Assembly: GCF_900187445.1 (NCBI RefSeq) | Contig: NZ_FYEB01000003.1 | Span: forward strand, 1-64,000 | From: Pseudomonas sp. Irchel s3b2 | GTDB lineage: Bacteria; Pseudomonadota; Gammaproteobacteria; Pseudomonadales; Pseudomonadaceae | Length of the DNA: 64,000 nucleotides | Direction: 5' to 3' | In this document: one piece after another, positions 1 through 7,431 of the stretch | Layout: every line of letters begins with the position of its first letter | Position numbering within the stretch: the stretch's first letter is position 1 | The notes under the pieces: generated by a model | What the model was told of the DNA's origin: nothing | The model's database searches: none | The model's input: only the letters and a program-made list of their open reading frames with translations | Made by a program: the position numbers and the translations under genes

Positions 1-409
1 AAAAAGGAAGGAAAGTATTAATATCGCGCATAAGAACGCCGGTTTGTTAGATGTGTTTGCTCGCACGAACATCATCAATCAAATCGGCGTTCTTGTTTCT
101 GTGTTTCCCGGGATTCCGTGAAGAACCAAAAAAAAGCAGCCTGATCAGGCTGCTTTCATGAAAAGGTGCTTGATATTGTGCTCCCTCAAGCAGGGGAGGA
201 GAGGTTACCCAAGCACTGATTTTCAGGTCATCAACGGGGTTCCTAGCGTCGACTATCGCCACCTGAAGGCAGTCGGTTTCGCGCTCTCGATTAAATTTTC
301 TGCCCGTGCGAGGCGGGTGTCAACGGGTGTATTTGACCGTGTGTCGGCGTCTGTCTGGGCTTCGAAAAAACCGCCGAAATGTGCACATGTCGCCGTCAGT
401 GATACATCT
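1..409. other. Intergenic region, no gene seen
   Basis: No convincing coding sequence is visible. Bases 32-94 form a long imperfect hairpin: AAGAACGCCG at 32-41 pairs exactly with CGGCGTTCTT at 85-94, and an inner GATGT/ACATC stem can form. A strong palindromic terminator lies at 133-156. The rest (157-409) is the 3' side of the leftward ATPase gene and shows nothing I can name. Confidence 0.5.
133..156 (-). terminator. Rho-independent terminator (leftward)
   Basis: A perfect 24-nt palindrome with arms AAAGCAGCCTGA and TCAGGCTGCTTT. Read leftward it is followed by a run of nine T residues, so it fits termination of the leftward ATPase transcript that ends near 410. Confidence 0.75.
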
Positions 410-1567
410 CTAACTAGCATCAATCAATGCTCGTTCTTCCAACCAAATCTCTTGAACAAACTGATCCGTAATCGCATAAATCCCATGCCCACGTCGCATG
501 ATGATGTTCTCGGCAACCAGCGCTATCACCACCGGTTGAATCTCTTCCACACGTACTTCACGACCTACAGTCTTCGAATACTCAGCCGCAGCATCAGTGG
601 AGAAAATTCCCCGAGCGTCGCCTTCCGTGGATGCGATTTTGTTGAAAACAGCCTGAGCCAGACTCCCCAGTTGCTCAACTTTTTCAAGCTCAATACCGGC
701 CGCAGCCGAGCGCAATGTGCTGGCGATAACTGGCAAGAAAAGATCTGGATCACCTTCTTGTTGCATGAGCTGTCGCAGCGCCTTGAGCATTTCCTCAGGC
801 CGATTCCCCAAGGTATTGAACGCCTCAATGGCAATCTCAAGAGACGGTAACTTTTCCTTCTTCACCGTCATGGCGAGGCGGTTGAGCAGGTACTCAACGT
901 AATCCCCTTTCAGCACCGGATACGCCGCCGACGTTGCACCGGAAAACGCCTGGTTCCGCTTTGCAGTCAGTTCACTGACTTGCGCTCGGTGCGATCCCGT
1001 TCCGATGAACAGAAAGTAGCCCGGTGTATTCGGGCGTGGGTTGATCGCATCACGGGTGGCTTTGAGTGCCAGGAGTAGCTGATTGCCGTCGTCGGAGGAA
1101 ATGGCATGCTGCACTTCGTCGATGATCAGCACCAAATCTGTTTTCGCTTGATCGACCACTTCAGTCAGCGCCTGTGCCAACGTTGGCCCACCTGTATTGC
1201 CAATGCTGTCGAGCTTGAAACCAAACTTGAAGCCGGCTGCTCCGACATCCGCACCGCTAACACGCTTGAGCATTTCGAGCAGACTGGAGCCGGGTGTCTG
1301 GAGTTCTTCCAGACGTTGACGGATAGCGTCATGCACGAGTGTTGCAGGGTTGGCTAGCGTATCGCTCCATAAGTCGACGTAAATGACCAGAGCACCCGCT
1401 TCTTCCAAGGCAGGGATGAGGTCATTTCTCAGGAAAGTCGTTTTACCGGTCCTGCGCAGGCCGGAAAGAAACAGACCTGAGCGCAGACCCTCATCGAGAA
1501 CACCCGGATTGAGAAGCTGATTTGCCATCTGTTCAGCCAGTTCAGGGCGCTGAAAAATGCTGCTCAT
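410..1567 (-). CDS. Orphan AAA+ ATPase (AAA_16/ORC-like)
   Basis: A 385-residue P-loop ATPase of unknown role. Walker A is GLRRTGKTT at residues 36-44 and Walker B is LVLIIDE at about 145-151, followed by a sensor-like FLFIGTGSHR segment near 185-194. The C-terminal third looks like a winged-helix or helical module. An upstream in-frame ATG exists at 1807, but the ATG at 1567 is preceded by AGAGGT and begins at the conserved part. The nearest neighbour, a tautomerase on the opposite strand, suggests no partner. Proteins of this layout occur as stand-alone ATPases in genomic islands; no defence or replication partner is visible, although the gene may have lost one left of the window. Confidence 0.8.
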   Translation of the reverse strand: MSSIFQRPELAEQMANQLLNPGVLDEGLRSGLFLSGLRRTGKTTFLRNDLIPALEEAGALVIYVDLWSDTLANPATLVHDAIRQRLEELQTPGSSLLEMLKRVSGADVGAAGFKFGFKLDSIGNTGGPTLAQALTEVVDQAKTDLVLIIDEVQHAISSDDGNQLLLALKATRDAINPRPNTPGYFLFIGTGSHRAQVSELTAKRNQAFSGATSAAYPVLKGDYVEYLLNRLAMTVKKEKLPSLEIAIEAFNTLGNRPEEMLKALRQLMQQEGDPDLFLPVIASTLRSAAAGIELEKVEQLGSLAQAVFNKIASTEGDARGIFSTDAAAEYSKTVGREVRVEEIQPVVIALVAENIIMRRGHGIYAITDQFVQEIWLEERALIDAS

Positions 1568-1850
1568 GCAATTACCTCTTTTTATGGGTACGCCATAATT
1601 ATTGGCCAGCCATAATTTAACATAAAGATTGGAAACTGGCCTGAGGGTGCTCAGATCAGCATTAATTTGAGCGTTTAGGGCGGAAAAGGCTTTTATATTG
1701 ACGTTGGGCCAGGCACAACACTCTTTGAACTCATTACACCACGTCACTAATGATGTTCCCGCCCCCACCTTTATCCCCCCAGACCAACCACATACATTGA
1801 TCTCCAACGCCTCCCCATCATTCCGATGAGAAGGTCACTGGAGATTTCCC

Positions 1851-2072
1851 ATGCCTTTCGTAAGCGTACGCATCACCCGCGACGGTGTTACCTCAGAGCA
1901 GAAAGCTCAGGTGATCGCCGAAATCACTGAAACCCTGGAACGCGTCCTCAACAAGCGTCCGGACCTGACCCACATCGTGATCGAAGAAGTCGACACCGAT
2001 AACTGGGGCTATGCCGGCATCACCACCACCCAGTACCGAAAGCAACTGGCTGAGGCGCAGGGGCAGTCATAA
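1851..2072 (+). CDS. 4-oxalocrotonate tautomerase family protein
   Basis: A 73-residue protein of the 4-OT/tautomerase superfamily. It starts MPFVSV, so removal of Met exposes the catalytic N-terminal Pro. The beta-alpha-beta pattern and length match short 4-OT subunits, which assemble as hexamers and catalyse keto-enol tautomerisation. The start is preceded by CTGGAGA. It lies 59 bp before the SDR gene on the same strand, so the two may be co-transcribed. The physiological substrate cannot be deduced; no catechol meta-cleavage genes are nearby. Confidence 0.85.
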   Translation: MPFVSVRITRDGVTSEQKAQVIAEITETLERVLNKRPDLTHIVIEEVDTDNWGYAGITTTQYRKQLAEAQGQS

Positions 2073-2131
2073 CACCGTCACCATCGATTTTGTCTCCGAT
2101 GTGGTGTGTCGTTTATTCGTAGAGGTTCATC

Positions 2132-2842
2132 ATGAGCAATTCGAAAAAAGTCATCGTTATTACTGGCGCGTCCCAAGGTCTCGGCGCAGGCATGGTCAAG
2201 GCCTTCCGTGATCTCGATTACCAGATAGTTGCCACTTCGCGTTCGATCCAGCCGTCCACCGATCCGGACATTCTCACCGTGGCCGGCGACATCGGCGACC
2301 CGGCGATCGCCCAGCGAGTCATCCGTGAAGCGATCGAACGTTTTGGCCGTATCGACACCCTGGTCAACAACGCCGGAATCTTCGTCGCCAAGCCGTTCAC
2401 CGACTACACCCACGAAGACTACGCCGCGGTGCTGTCAGTCAACCTGAATGGTTTCTTCTACATCACCCAACTCGCGATCACCGAGATGGAAAAACAGGGC
2501 AGCGGCCACGTCGTCAACATCACCACCAGCCTGGTGGACCATGCCATCGACGGCGTGCCGTCGGTACTGGCCTCATTGACCAAGGGTGGCTTGAACGCTG
2601 CAACCAAGTCTCTGGCCATCGAGTACGCCAAGCGCGGGATTCGGGTGAATGCGGTTTCCCCGGGCATCATCAAAACGCCAATGCATGGTGAGGAAACTCA
2701 CGAAGCGCTGGGGAATTTGCACCCGGTAGGGCACATGGGGGAGATCAGCGATATTGCTCAGGCTGTTGTTTATCTGGACAGCGCTGGTTTTGTTACTGGT
2801 GAAATCCTGCATGTTGATGGCGGGCAGAGTGCGGGGCACTGA
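2132..2842 (+). CDS. SDR-family protein lacking the catalytic Tyr
   Basis: A 236-residue short-chain dehydrogenase/reductase fold. The nucleotide-binding TGASQGLG (residues 11-18) and NNAG (79-82) are present, and a VDGG motif lies near the C terminus. The catalytic region is odd: Ser133 and Lys151 align, but the position of the active-site Tyr (four residues before the Lys) is Ala147 in VLASLTKGG. The product may be an inactive or non-oxidoreductase member, or may use another acid. AGAGGT precedes the ATG. It follows the tautomerase gene and ends just before a terminator at 2871. Confidence 0.85.
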   Translation: MSNSKKVIVITGASQGLGAGMVKAFRDLDYQIVATSRSIQPSTDPDILTVAGDIGDPAIAQRVIREAIERFGRIDTLVNNAGIFVAKPFTDYTHEDYAAVLSVNLNGFFYITQLAITEMEKQGSGHVVNITTSLVDHAIDGVPSVLASLTKGGLNAATKSLAIEYAKRGIRVNAVSPGIIKTPMHGEETHEALGNLHPVGHMGEISDIAQAVVYLDSAGFVTGEILHVDGGQSAGH

Positions 2843-2870
2843 GACCTTTCCAAACCCCAGAAACAACAAG

Positions 2871-2890
2871 CCCTCGCATTTCTGCGAGGG
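2871..2890 (+). terminator. Terminator after the SDR gene
   Basis: The stem CCCTCGCA/TGCGAGGG with a TTTC loop is followed by TTTCGTTTTG. The hairpin and its flanks (from CCAGAAACAACAA on) closely resemble the hairpin at 4931 beside the truncated tRNA-Thr copy; see findings. Confidence 0.75.
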
Positions 2891-3027
2891 TTTCGTTTTG
2901 TAGGGTGCGGGTATCTGTATTTTTGTATCTTGTATTGAAGAGAAACAATCGTGCTAAGCTGATTGGCGAATTATTGGAGAGCGTTCTGACGAAGCTTCGA
3001 TCAGTAATGGGGGGTTAGTGGTGCACT

Positions 3028-3930
3028 CTATATTCCATCATCATCTGGCGTGACGCCTTGATAAGTCTTGAGTCGGCCCACTTCGTCCAGATGCCTCCAG
3101 AGAAATTGCGCGGCTTCTTCACGCCGATCAGACTCGATGAGGTCGAGCAAATGGATGTGTTCCTGGCATTGCGCCATAAGACGAGTGCGATCGACGTTGG
3201 CTTTGTAGCCCATGAAACGCCTGAGTTGATTTTGCTGGCGTATGGCATCGATGAAAAAAACATTTCCGGAGCCCTGCACGATCAGTTCGTGAAACTGGGC
3301 GCCCACCTCGAACAGTTGGGCACGAGACAAGGTGTGGATATCCCCATCGAGCATGGCCTGCTGTTGCTGCCTGGCTTTGGCAAACGCGGCGTGATCGATC
3401 TGATAACCGGGCTCAAGCAGGGCTGCCGGCTCGATGGCCATCCGGAAGCGGTAGCTTTGGATGTATGTCTGGGCGTTATGCACGAAATTTTTGAGGGCCC
3501 ATCCTTGCCCCGGCTTGCGCTCCACCATGGCTTCGCTGGCCAGCCTGTTCAGTACCTTGAGCAATTGTCCGCGGGGCACTTCGTAACGACGCAACAGCTG
3601 CGCTTCGAAAAAGTGGGCAGGTATTTCACCGCCAAGAATGTCGTCGACCACGCGAAGGTAAAAGTCTTCGAAAGGATCACTGGCAAGAGGGAATGTTGCT
3701 TCCTGAATCTGTCCTGCACCCTGTTTCAGAAAGTAGCCACGATTGGGCTCCTGAATGGCCAGGTCCCACTCGGCGAGCAAGGCAAACACTCGCCGGATAG
3801 GCGAGCGCGAAACACCAAGCGCTTGGGCGAACGTCTGCTCGCGCAACGGCTCACCGGCTTTCATCGACCGGGCGCGAACCATGTCGATGACGCGCGGGGC
3901 CAACTGCAAGGCGAGGTCTTTCTTGATCAC
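3028..3930 (-). CDS. GntR/FadR-type regulator with two winged helices
   Basis: A 300-residue transcriptional regulator, longer than the usual 220-250 residues. Residues 10-68 form a GntR winged helix (FAQALGVSRSPIRRVFALL). Residues 92-147 look like a second one (AQLLRRYEVPRGQLLKVLNRLA, then MVERKPGQGWAL). Residues 155-290 resemble an FCD ligand-binding domain. The start is GTG. It is divergent from the isomerase gene at 4128, so it probably controls that gene. The shared 197-bp spacer contains CAGTCCG (3956-3962) facing CGGACTG (3987-3993), a possible operator. The effector is unknown. Confidence 0.8.
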   Translation of the reverse strand: MIKKDLALQLAPRVIDMVRARSMKAGEPLREQTFAQALGVSRSPIRRVFALLAEWDLAIQEPNRGYFLKQGAGQIQEATFPLASDPFEDFYLRVVDDILGGEIPAHFFEAQLLRRYEVPRGQLLKVLNRLASEAMVERKPGQGWALKNFVHNAQTYIQSYRFRMAIEPAALLEPGYQIDHAAFAKARQQQQAMLDGDIHTLSRAQLFEVGAQFHELIVQGSGNVFFIDAIRQQNQLRRFMGYKANVDRTRLMAQCQEHIHLLDLIESDRREEAAQFLWRHLDEVGRLKTYQGVTPDDDGI

Positions 3931-4127
3931 AGGTTCTATCTCGAATGGTTGGCTTCAGTCCGTTCCCGTTAGGGCAAATGCCCCATCGGACTGGAGTTGG
4001 AAAATACCATACGAAGAGGCAGTGGATGTCTGCACTAAGAACGCCACTCCCGATAGTGCAGTGCTGGAGCTGCGAAGGATGCTCCAGGCTGATGTTTTCG
4101 TTTCTTCCCAGGATGGATGTTTACCCA

Positions 4128-4877
4128 ATGCTCAAGTTCAATGCTCATCTCGGTTTCCAATTCAATGAATTGCCTTTTCTGCAACGCATCGAAGCCGCCG
4201 CCGCAGCCGGTTTTCGGGCGGTGGAGTTCCCGTCGCCCTATGAATTCGACGCAAGTCTACTGGCCGACCATCTAGCCCAATACAGTTTGCCGTTGATTCA
4301 ATTCGCCGCACCGGCTGGCGTTACCAAAGGCATCGCCGCCTTGCAGGGCAAGGAAGAAGAGTTTCGCAACGGGTTGCTCCAGGCCGCCAGCTATGCAAAG
4401 GCGCTGGCGTGTCCGAATGTCCACATCATGTCGGGCGTTACGACGCAGGATGATGCCGAGCGTATCTTCGGGGGCAACCTGGAATATGCAGTCAAATACT
4501 TAGAAGACCAGGGTTTGCGGCCGCTTATCGAAGTGATCAGCTCGGAGGCGATGCCGGGCTATTACATGTCTGACTTCAGCAAGGCGCAACAGGTGCTGGA
4601 GACCTTCCCGAGTGTTGGGCTGATTCTCGATCTTTACCATGCCCAGCTTCTGACCGCAGATGCAGCAGATGTTCTGGCTCGGTTTTATGACAGAACCGTC
4701 CATGTGCAAATTGCCGACTGCCCGGGCCGTCACGAGCCGGGAACGGGGAGCCTCGACTTTGCTGCCTTGTTCGCGACGCTGGAGCAGCGTGGCTACCCAG
4801 GATGGATCGGTTGTGAATACCATCCTTCCGGTTCTACCGTTGCGAGCCTTGACTGGATTAAGCAGCTAAGTGCTTAG
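4128..4877 (+). CDS. Hydroxypyruvate isomerase-like TIM-barrel enzyme
   Basis: A 249-residue xylose-isomerase-like TIM barrel of the Hyi/OtnI group, close to the 258-residue family size. The start MLKFNAHLGFQFNE and later segments EVISSEAMPGYYMS, LILDLYHAQ, HVQIADCPGRHEPGTG and WIGCEYHPSG carry the conserved metal and substrate residues (Glu, Asp, His). The family interconverts hydroxypyruvate and tartronate semialdehyde, or isomerises 2-oxo-tetronates. No glyoxylate carboligase or tetronate kinase gene is adjacent, so the substrate is open. The ATG at 4128 with AGGATG upstream is preferred over one at 4113. It is probably regulated by the divergent GntR protein. Confidence 0.8.
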   Translation: MLKFNAHLGFQFNELPFLQRIEAAAAAGFRAVEFPSPYEFDASLLADHLAQYSLPLIQFAAPAGVTKGIAALQGKEEEFRNGLLQAASYAKALACPNVHIMSGVTTQDDAERIFGGNLEYAVKYLEDQGLRPLIEVISSEAMPGYYMSDFSKAQQVLETFPSVGLILDLYHAQLLTADAADVLARFYDRTVHVQIADCPGRHEPGTGSLDFAALFATLEQRGYPGWIGCEYHPSGSTVASLDWIKQLSA

Positions 4878-4930
4878 TGCTTGCGACGCGTGAACGGGAC
4901 TCGGATTTCACGTACGCCAGAAACAACAAA

Positions 4931-4955
4931 GCCCTCGCATTTCTGCGAGGGCTTT
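4931..4955. terminator. Terminator at the left end of the tRNA-Thr element
   Basis: The stem GCCCTCGCA/TGCGAGGGC is followed by TTTGTTTTG on the plus strand and T-rich on the minus strand, so it can act both ways. It ends the isomerase transcript and resembles the terminator behind the intact tRNA-Thr gene. Confidence 0.75.
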
Positions 4956-5011
4956 GTTTTGTATGGTGCCGGCACCAGGAGTCGAACCCGGGACCTACTG
5001 ATTACAAGTCA
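4952..5011 (-). repeat. Left attachment-site copy: truncated tRNA-Thr 3' end
   Basis: These 60 bp are identical to 7267-7326. Bases 4964-5011 equal the last 48 nt of tRNA-Thr (anticodon loop through CCA). The match stops abruptly at 5011, where AT-rich DNA begins. This is the duplication expected from site-specific integration into a tRNA 3' end. Confidence 0.85.
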
Positions 5012-5105
5012 TTTAAATTTAACAATAAAATCAATAAGTTACGGTGATTGTTGTTACGTCGTAGCAACACCGACGTCCCTGAGAGCGTGGGCAATTTTCG
5101 CGCTG

Positions 5106-5426
5106 TTACGCTTGCGTGGCGGAGGACGATGGTGGATTGCTGGGGCAATTCGTGCCGGCAGCTTGCTCTAGGATCTCTTTCTGCAGCTGAAGGATGGCTT
5201 GCTTGTCAGCGTCCGAAACCGCGCCTTCCACATTTTTCGTTCTCGCATGAAATCTTGTCAGTACCCGACGATAAAACGAGAGTTCGTCTCCGCTTGCTGC
5301 CTGCATTCGGTTGCAGATTTCTAAGAATTGATCTCGAGCATCCTTGAGCTGTTCGCAGAACTCCCCCGTAAAACCAAAGAAAATTTCCCTTCCTCTATCC
5401 TCTACACGTCCGCCGCTCTCGGCCAA
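5106..5426 (-). CDS. Hypothetical protein (TTG start, element gene)
   Basis: An unrecognised frame of 106 residues, charged and probably helical, ending in a Ser/Pro-rich tail. It has only a TTG start and overlaps the end of the upstream gene by 32 bp in another frame. It may be a translationally coupled second gene, or the 3' part of one gene broken by a frameshift near 5395-5430. The tail reaches the left end of the element. Confidence 0.4.
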   Translation of the reverse strand: MAESGGRVEDRGREIFFGFTGEFCEQLKDARDQFLEICNRMQAASGDELSFYRRVLTRFHARTKNVEGAVSDADKQAILQLQKEILEQAAGTNCPSNPPSSSATQA

Positions 5427-5766
5427 CCATCCGAAGATGAGGCAGGATGTTCATGTTCTGCAGGCGCGTGAATTCTTTGGTCACGAGCGGGACTAGCACG
5501 CGGTTCAAAGCATCGCCCAGCTTCACAACCTGGTCTTCCTTCAACTTTTTTACGGTCCCGGTCAGTCCGCTGGCACACAGCACATTGTCGGGATGAATGC
5601 CCAGGTCATCCATGGTGCCGTCGATGTAACCCCGTAGGTATTCACGGCGCTGGAACAGGATCGAACTTTCGGGGGCTTCCTGGTAATCCCAGTGCACCTC
5701 CCAAGTCGCGCCGTTCTTGATGATTTCGATGAGAGGTACTGCTGCTCGGGATGCTGTCTTACGCAT
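5395..5766 (-). CDS. Hypothetical protein (element gene)
   Basis: A 123-residue protein I do not recognise. It starts MRKTASRAAVPLIEIIKNG. The ATG at 5766 has a good GAGGAAATAAGC upstream; a longer frame from 5799 lacks one. It contains a segment WEVHWDYQEAPESSILFQRR and a basic C-terminal end (GRERRTCRG). It lies inside the tRNA-Thr element with the next frame overlapping its 3' end. No transmembrane segment or catalytic motif is apparent. Confidence 0.6.
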   Translation of the reverse strand: MRKTASRAAVPLIEIIKNGATWEVHWDYQEAPESSILFQRREYLRGYIDGTMDDLGIHPDNVLCASGLTGTVKKLKEDQVVKLGDALNRVLVPLVTKEFTRLQNMNILPHLRMVGRERRTCRG

Positions 5767-5856
5767 GCTTATTTCCTCGATCAGTGCGCGCCGGGGCATT
5801 TTGAAGGATAGCTACGGGCTGCCCATGAAAGTTTTTTAACCTGACCCCCAAATCCC

Positions 5857-6130
5857 TGTCAGACCATGGATATCTATCAGCAAATGCTCTGGAGGCCCCG
5901 TATTTACTGGGTTTCCGATCTGACACTGGGGTTGGATGTTTGTGTCAGTTTTGCCACCTCAAATAAAAAACCCTTATAAAACAGAGGTTTGAGAATTGTG
6001 AATCTGACACTGCTGTTTTGTCAGGTTTTGACAGGTCACTGACACCGTTCTGACATTAATAAAAACGGCTAAGAGGCTTGATTTAGAAGGGTTAGACAGC
6101 AGTTAGAATAGAAATCTGACAAAACTGACA
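5857..6130. repeat. Iteron-like cluster of CTGACA/TGTCAG
   Basis: In the 527-bp gene-free stretch 5767-6293, the hexamer CTGACA or its complement TGTCAG occurs at 5857, 5920, 5943, 6004, 6019, 6039, 6050, 6116 and 6125, with an extra TTGACAGG near 6028. Nine copies in 275 bp is far above chance for a hexamer. Such clusters commonly mark replication-initiator or recombinase binding regions; no initiator gene is present here. Confidence 0.65.
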
Positions 6131-6293
6131 GGCTTTTGAGGGGGCGGCCCTAATTTTTCTTCGCTTCGCATAAGGGGCGTTTCGTCATACGCGTACACAT
6201 CGCAACGGGCTCTAAAAACTCGGCCTATCACACCGCGCTATTGCCACTAAAGCCACTAATCAAACCTCACCTACGAGCCTAAATCATCGTTCA

Positions 6294-7163
6294 TCAGGCG
6301 GTCGGTTTGAGCCTGCCAACTTTGGGAGCTGTCATGGGAATTCTGCGAGCTTGGCGATTCCAGCGCCGAATGAAAAACAGGCAGGCTGCTATCGCCGTTA
6401 CGGTTGTAATAACCGCGATTGCAATAAAAATTCCCCAATGATTCCCCAAGTCCAACCCGTCTATAGCGCTGCTGGCCAGTTGGACTGCGCCCAAATACGA
6501 AACTAAGCCCATGAAAAGGGATACCACTTTGGGTACTCCGAACTCTGGCCGATCGAAATGGACGAAGGAAAACAGTACGACCATGCACAAAAGTCCCCAC
6601 CCGGCCACTCCGCTTATGACCGGCTTCAGGTATCGAACGTAGATCGGTTTGGGGAGAGTCAGATCTGTAAAAAGAATATGTTGGATTCCCGCTATCCGCC
6701 CCCGAACGCTGTAAACGGGCTTCTCACCTGAGGTGATAATGCTAAGGGAGATAGAGTCCTTCGGATTAGAAAGGTGCGGTGCAATCCGTATCGCATTCCC
6801 TAATAGGGATATCTCTGCGGGGATGTCGTTCGGAGTGGTGTCTGTGATTCGCGCGGTGACGAGCTTTGCGCCATCACCGATGAGGACTTCGATAGGCTTG
6901 TCGAAATCGGAGCTCAACACAGTTTTGGACCCTGTATTAACCAGCTCTAGAGACGATGAGTAAGGGGTTTCCAGCTTTTTCCCGTCCAAAACGACCTGCA
7001 AGTCCAAGATTTTCGACGCGGGTTCAAGTGAAGTACTTGAGCTAAGTCGAAGCTCCATACTCTTAGAGGACAGATCGGACTGCCAAATCAATGGCACGAC
7101 AATACCCAGAATCGCCACGGTGAGAGTGAGGAAAAACTTCCAGTCTAAAACTCGCCATTTCAT
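6294..7163 (-). CDS. Hypothetical membrane protein (element gene)
   Basis: A 289-residue protein without a recognised family. It begins MKWRVLDWKFFLTLTVAILG with one N-terminal membrane helix, followed by a roughly 150-residue extracytoplasmic beta-rich stretch. Three C-terminal hydrophobic helices follow (around GVAGWGLLCMVVLFSF, VSLFMGLVSYLGAVQL and GIFIAIAVITTVTAIA) and then a basic tail. The ATG at 7163 has GAGAGGA upstream; the longer frame to 7256 would run towards the element end. It is the first gene inside the right end of the tRNA-Thr element. The membrane topology could suit an exclusion or sensor role, but that is a guess. Confidence 0.65.
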   Translation of the reverse strand: MKWRVLDWKFFLTLTVAILGIVVPLIWQSDLSSKSMELRLSSSTSLEPASKILDLQVVLDGKKLETPYSSSLELVNTGSKTVLSSDFDKPIEVLIGDGAKLVTARITDTTPNDIPAEISLLGNAIRIAPHLSNPKDSISLSIITSGEKPVYSVRGRIAGIQHILFTDLTLPKPIYVRYLKPVISGVAGWGLLCMVVLFSFVHFDRPEFGVPKVVSLFMGLVSYLGAVQLASSAIDGLDLGNHWGIFIAIAVITTVTAIAACLFFIRRWNRQARRIPMTAPKVGRLKPTA

Positions 7164-7244
7164 AGCAATTCCTCTCGTCCATCCCTGGCGCACCGCCTCG
7201 ACAAGTCTCTTGTTACGTGCGGTGTTACGTATTGCGGATAAACA

Positions 7245-7266
7245 AAAGGCCCGCATTGCTGCGAGC

Positions 7267-7270
<4 letters not shown>
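7245..7270 (-). terminator. Terminator of tRNA-Thr
   Basis: The imperfect stem AAAGGCCCGCA/TGCGAGCCTTT is followed on the minus strand by TTTTGTTT. It lies just downstream of the tRNA 3' end and overlaps the start of the right-hand 60-bp repeat. Confidence 0.7.
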
Positions 7271-7354
<84 letters not shown>

Positions 7355-7431
7355 GTGTTGGGCGACGATTATAGCGATTGGGTTGGTTCTGTAAACCCCT
7401 GAATTCAGACTATTTTTACACAGGCTTTCGG

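Larger units (their letters stand above)
5012..7266. mobile_element. Small integrase-less element at tRNA-Thr
   Basis: DNA between the 60-bp direct repeats. It has three leftward genes of no recognised function, GTTACG repeats near both ends (5038, 5053, 5105; 7212, 7224), and an iteron-like block of CTGACA/TGTCAG at 5857-6130. No integrase, excisionase or replication gene is visible, so it is either a decayed integrative element or a satellite mobilised by an integrase supplied in trans. The inference rests on the repeats and boundaries; excision has not been shown. Confidence 0.7.

Noticed and set aside
158..850. 230-codon rightward frame over the ATPase 3' end
   Set aside because: Antisense to the ATPase gene for most of its length and lacks any domain.
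3058..3972. 304-codon frame antisense to the GntR gene
   Set aside because: The minus strand encodes a full regulator with recognisable domains; this frame has none.
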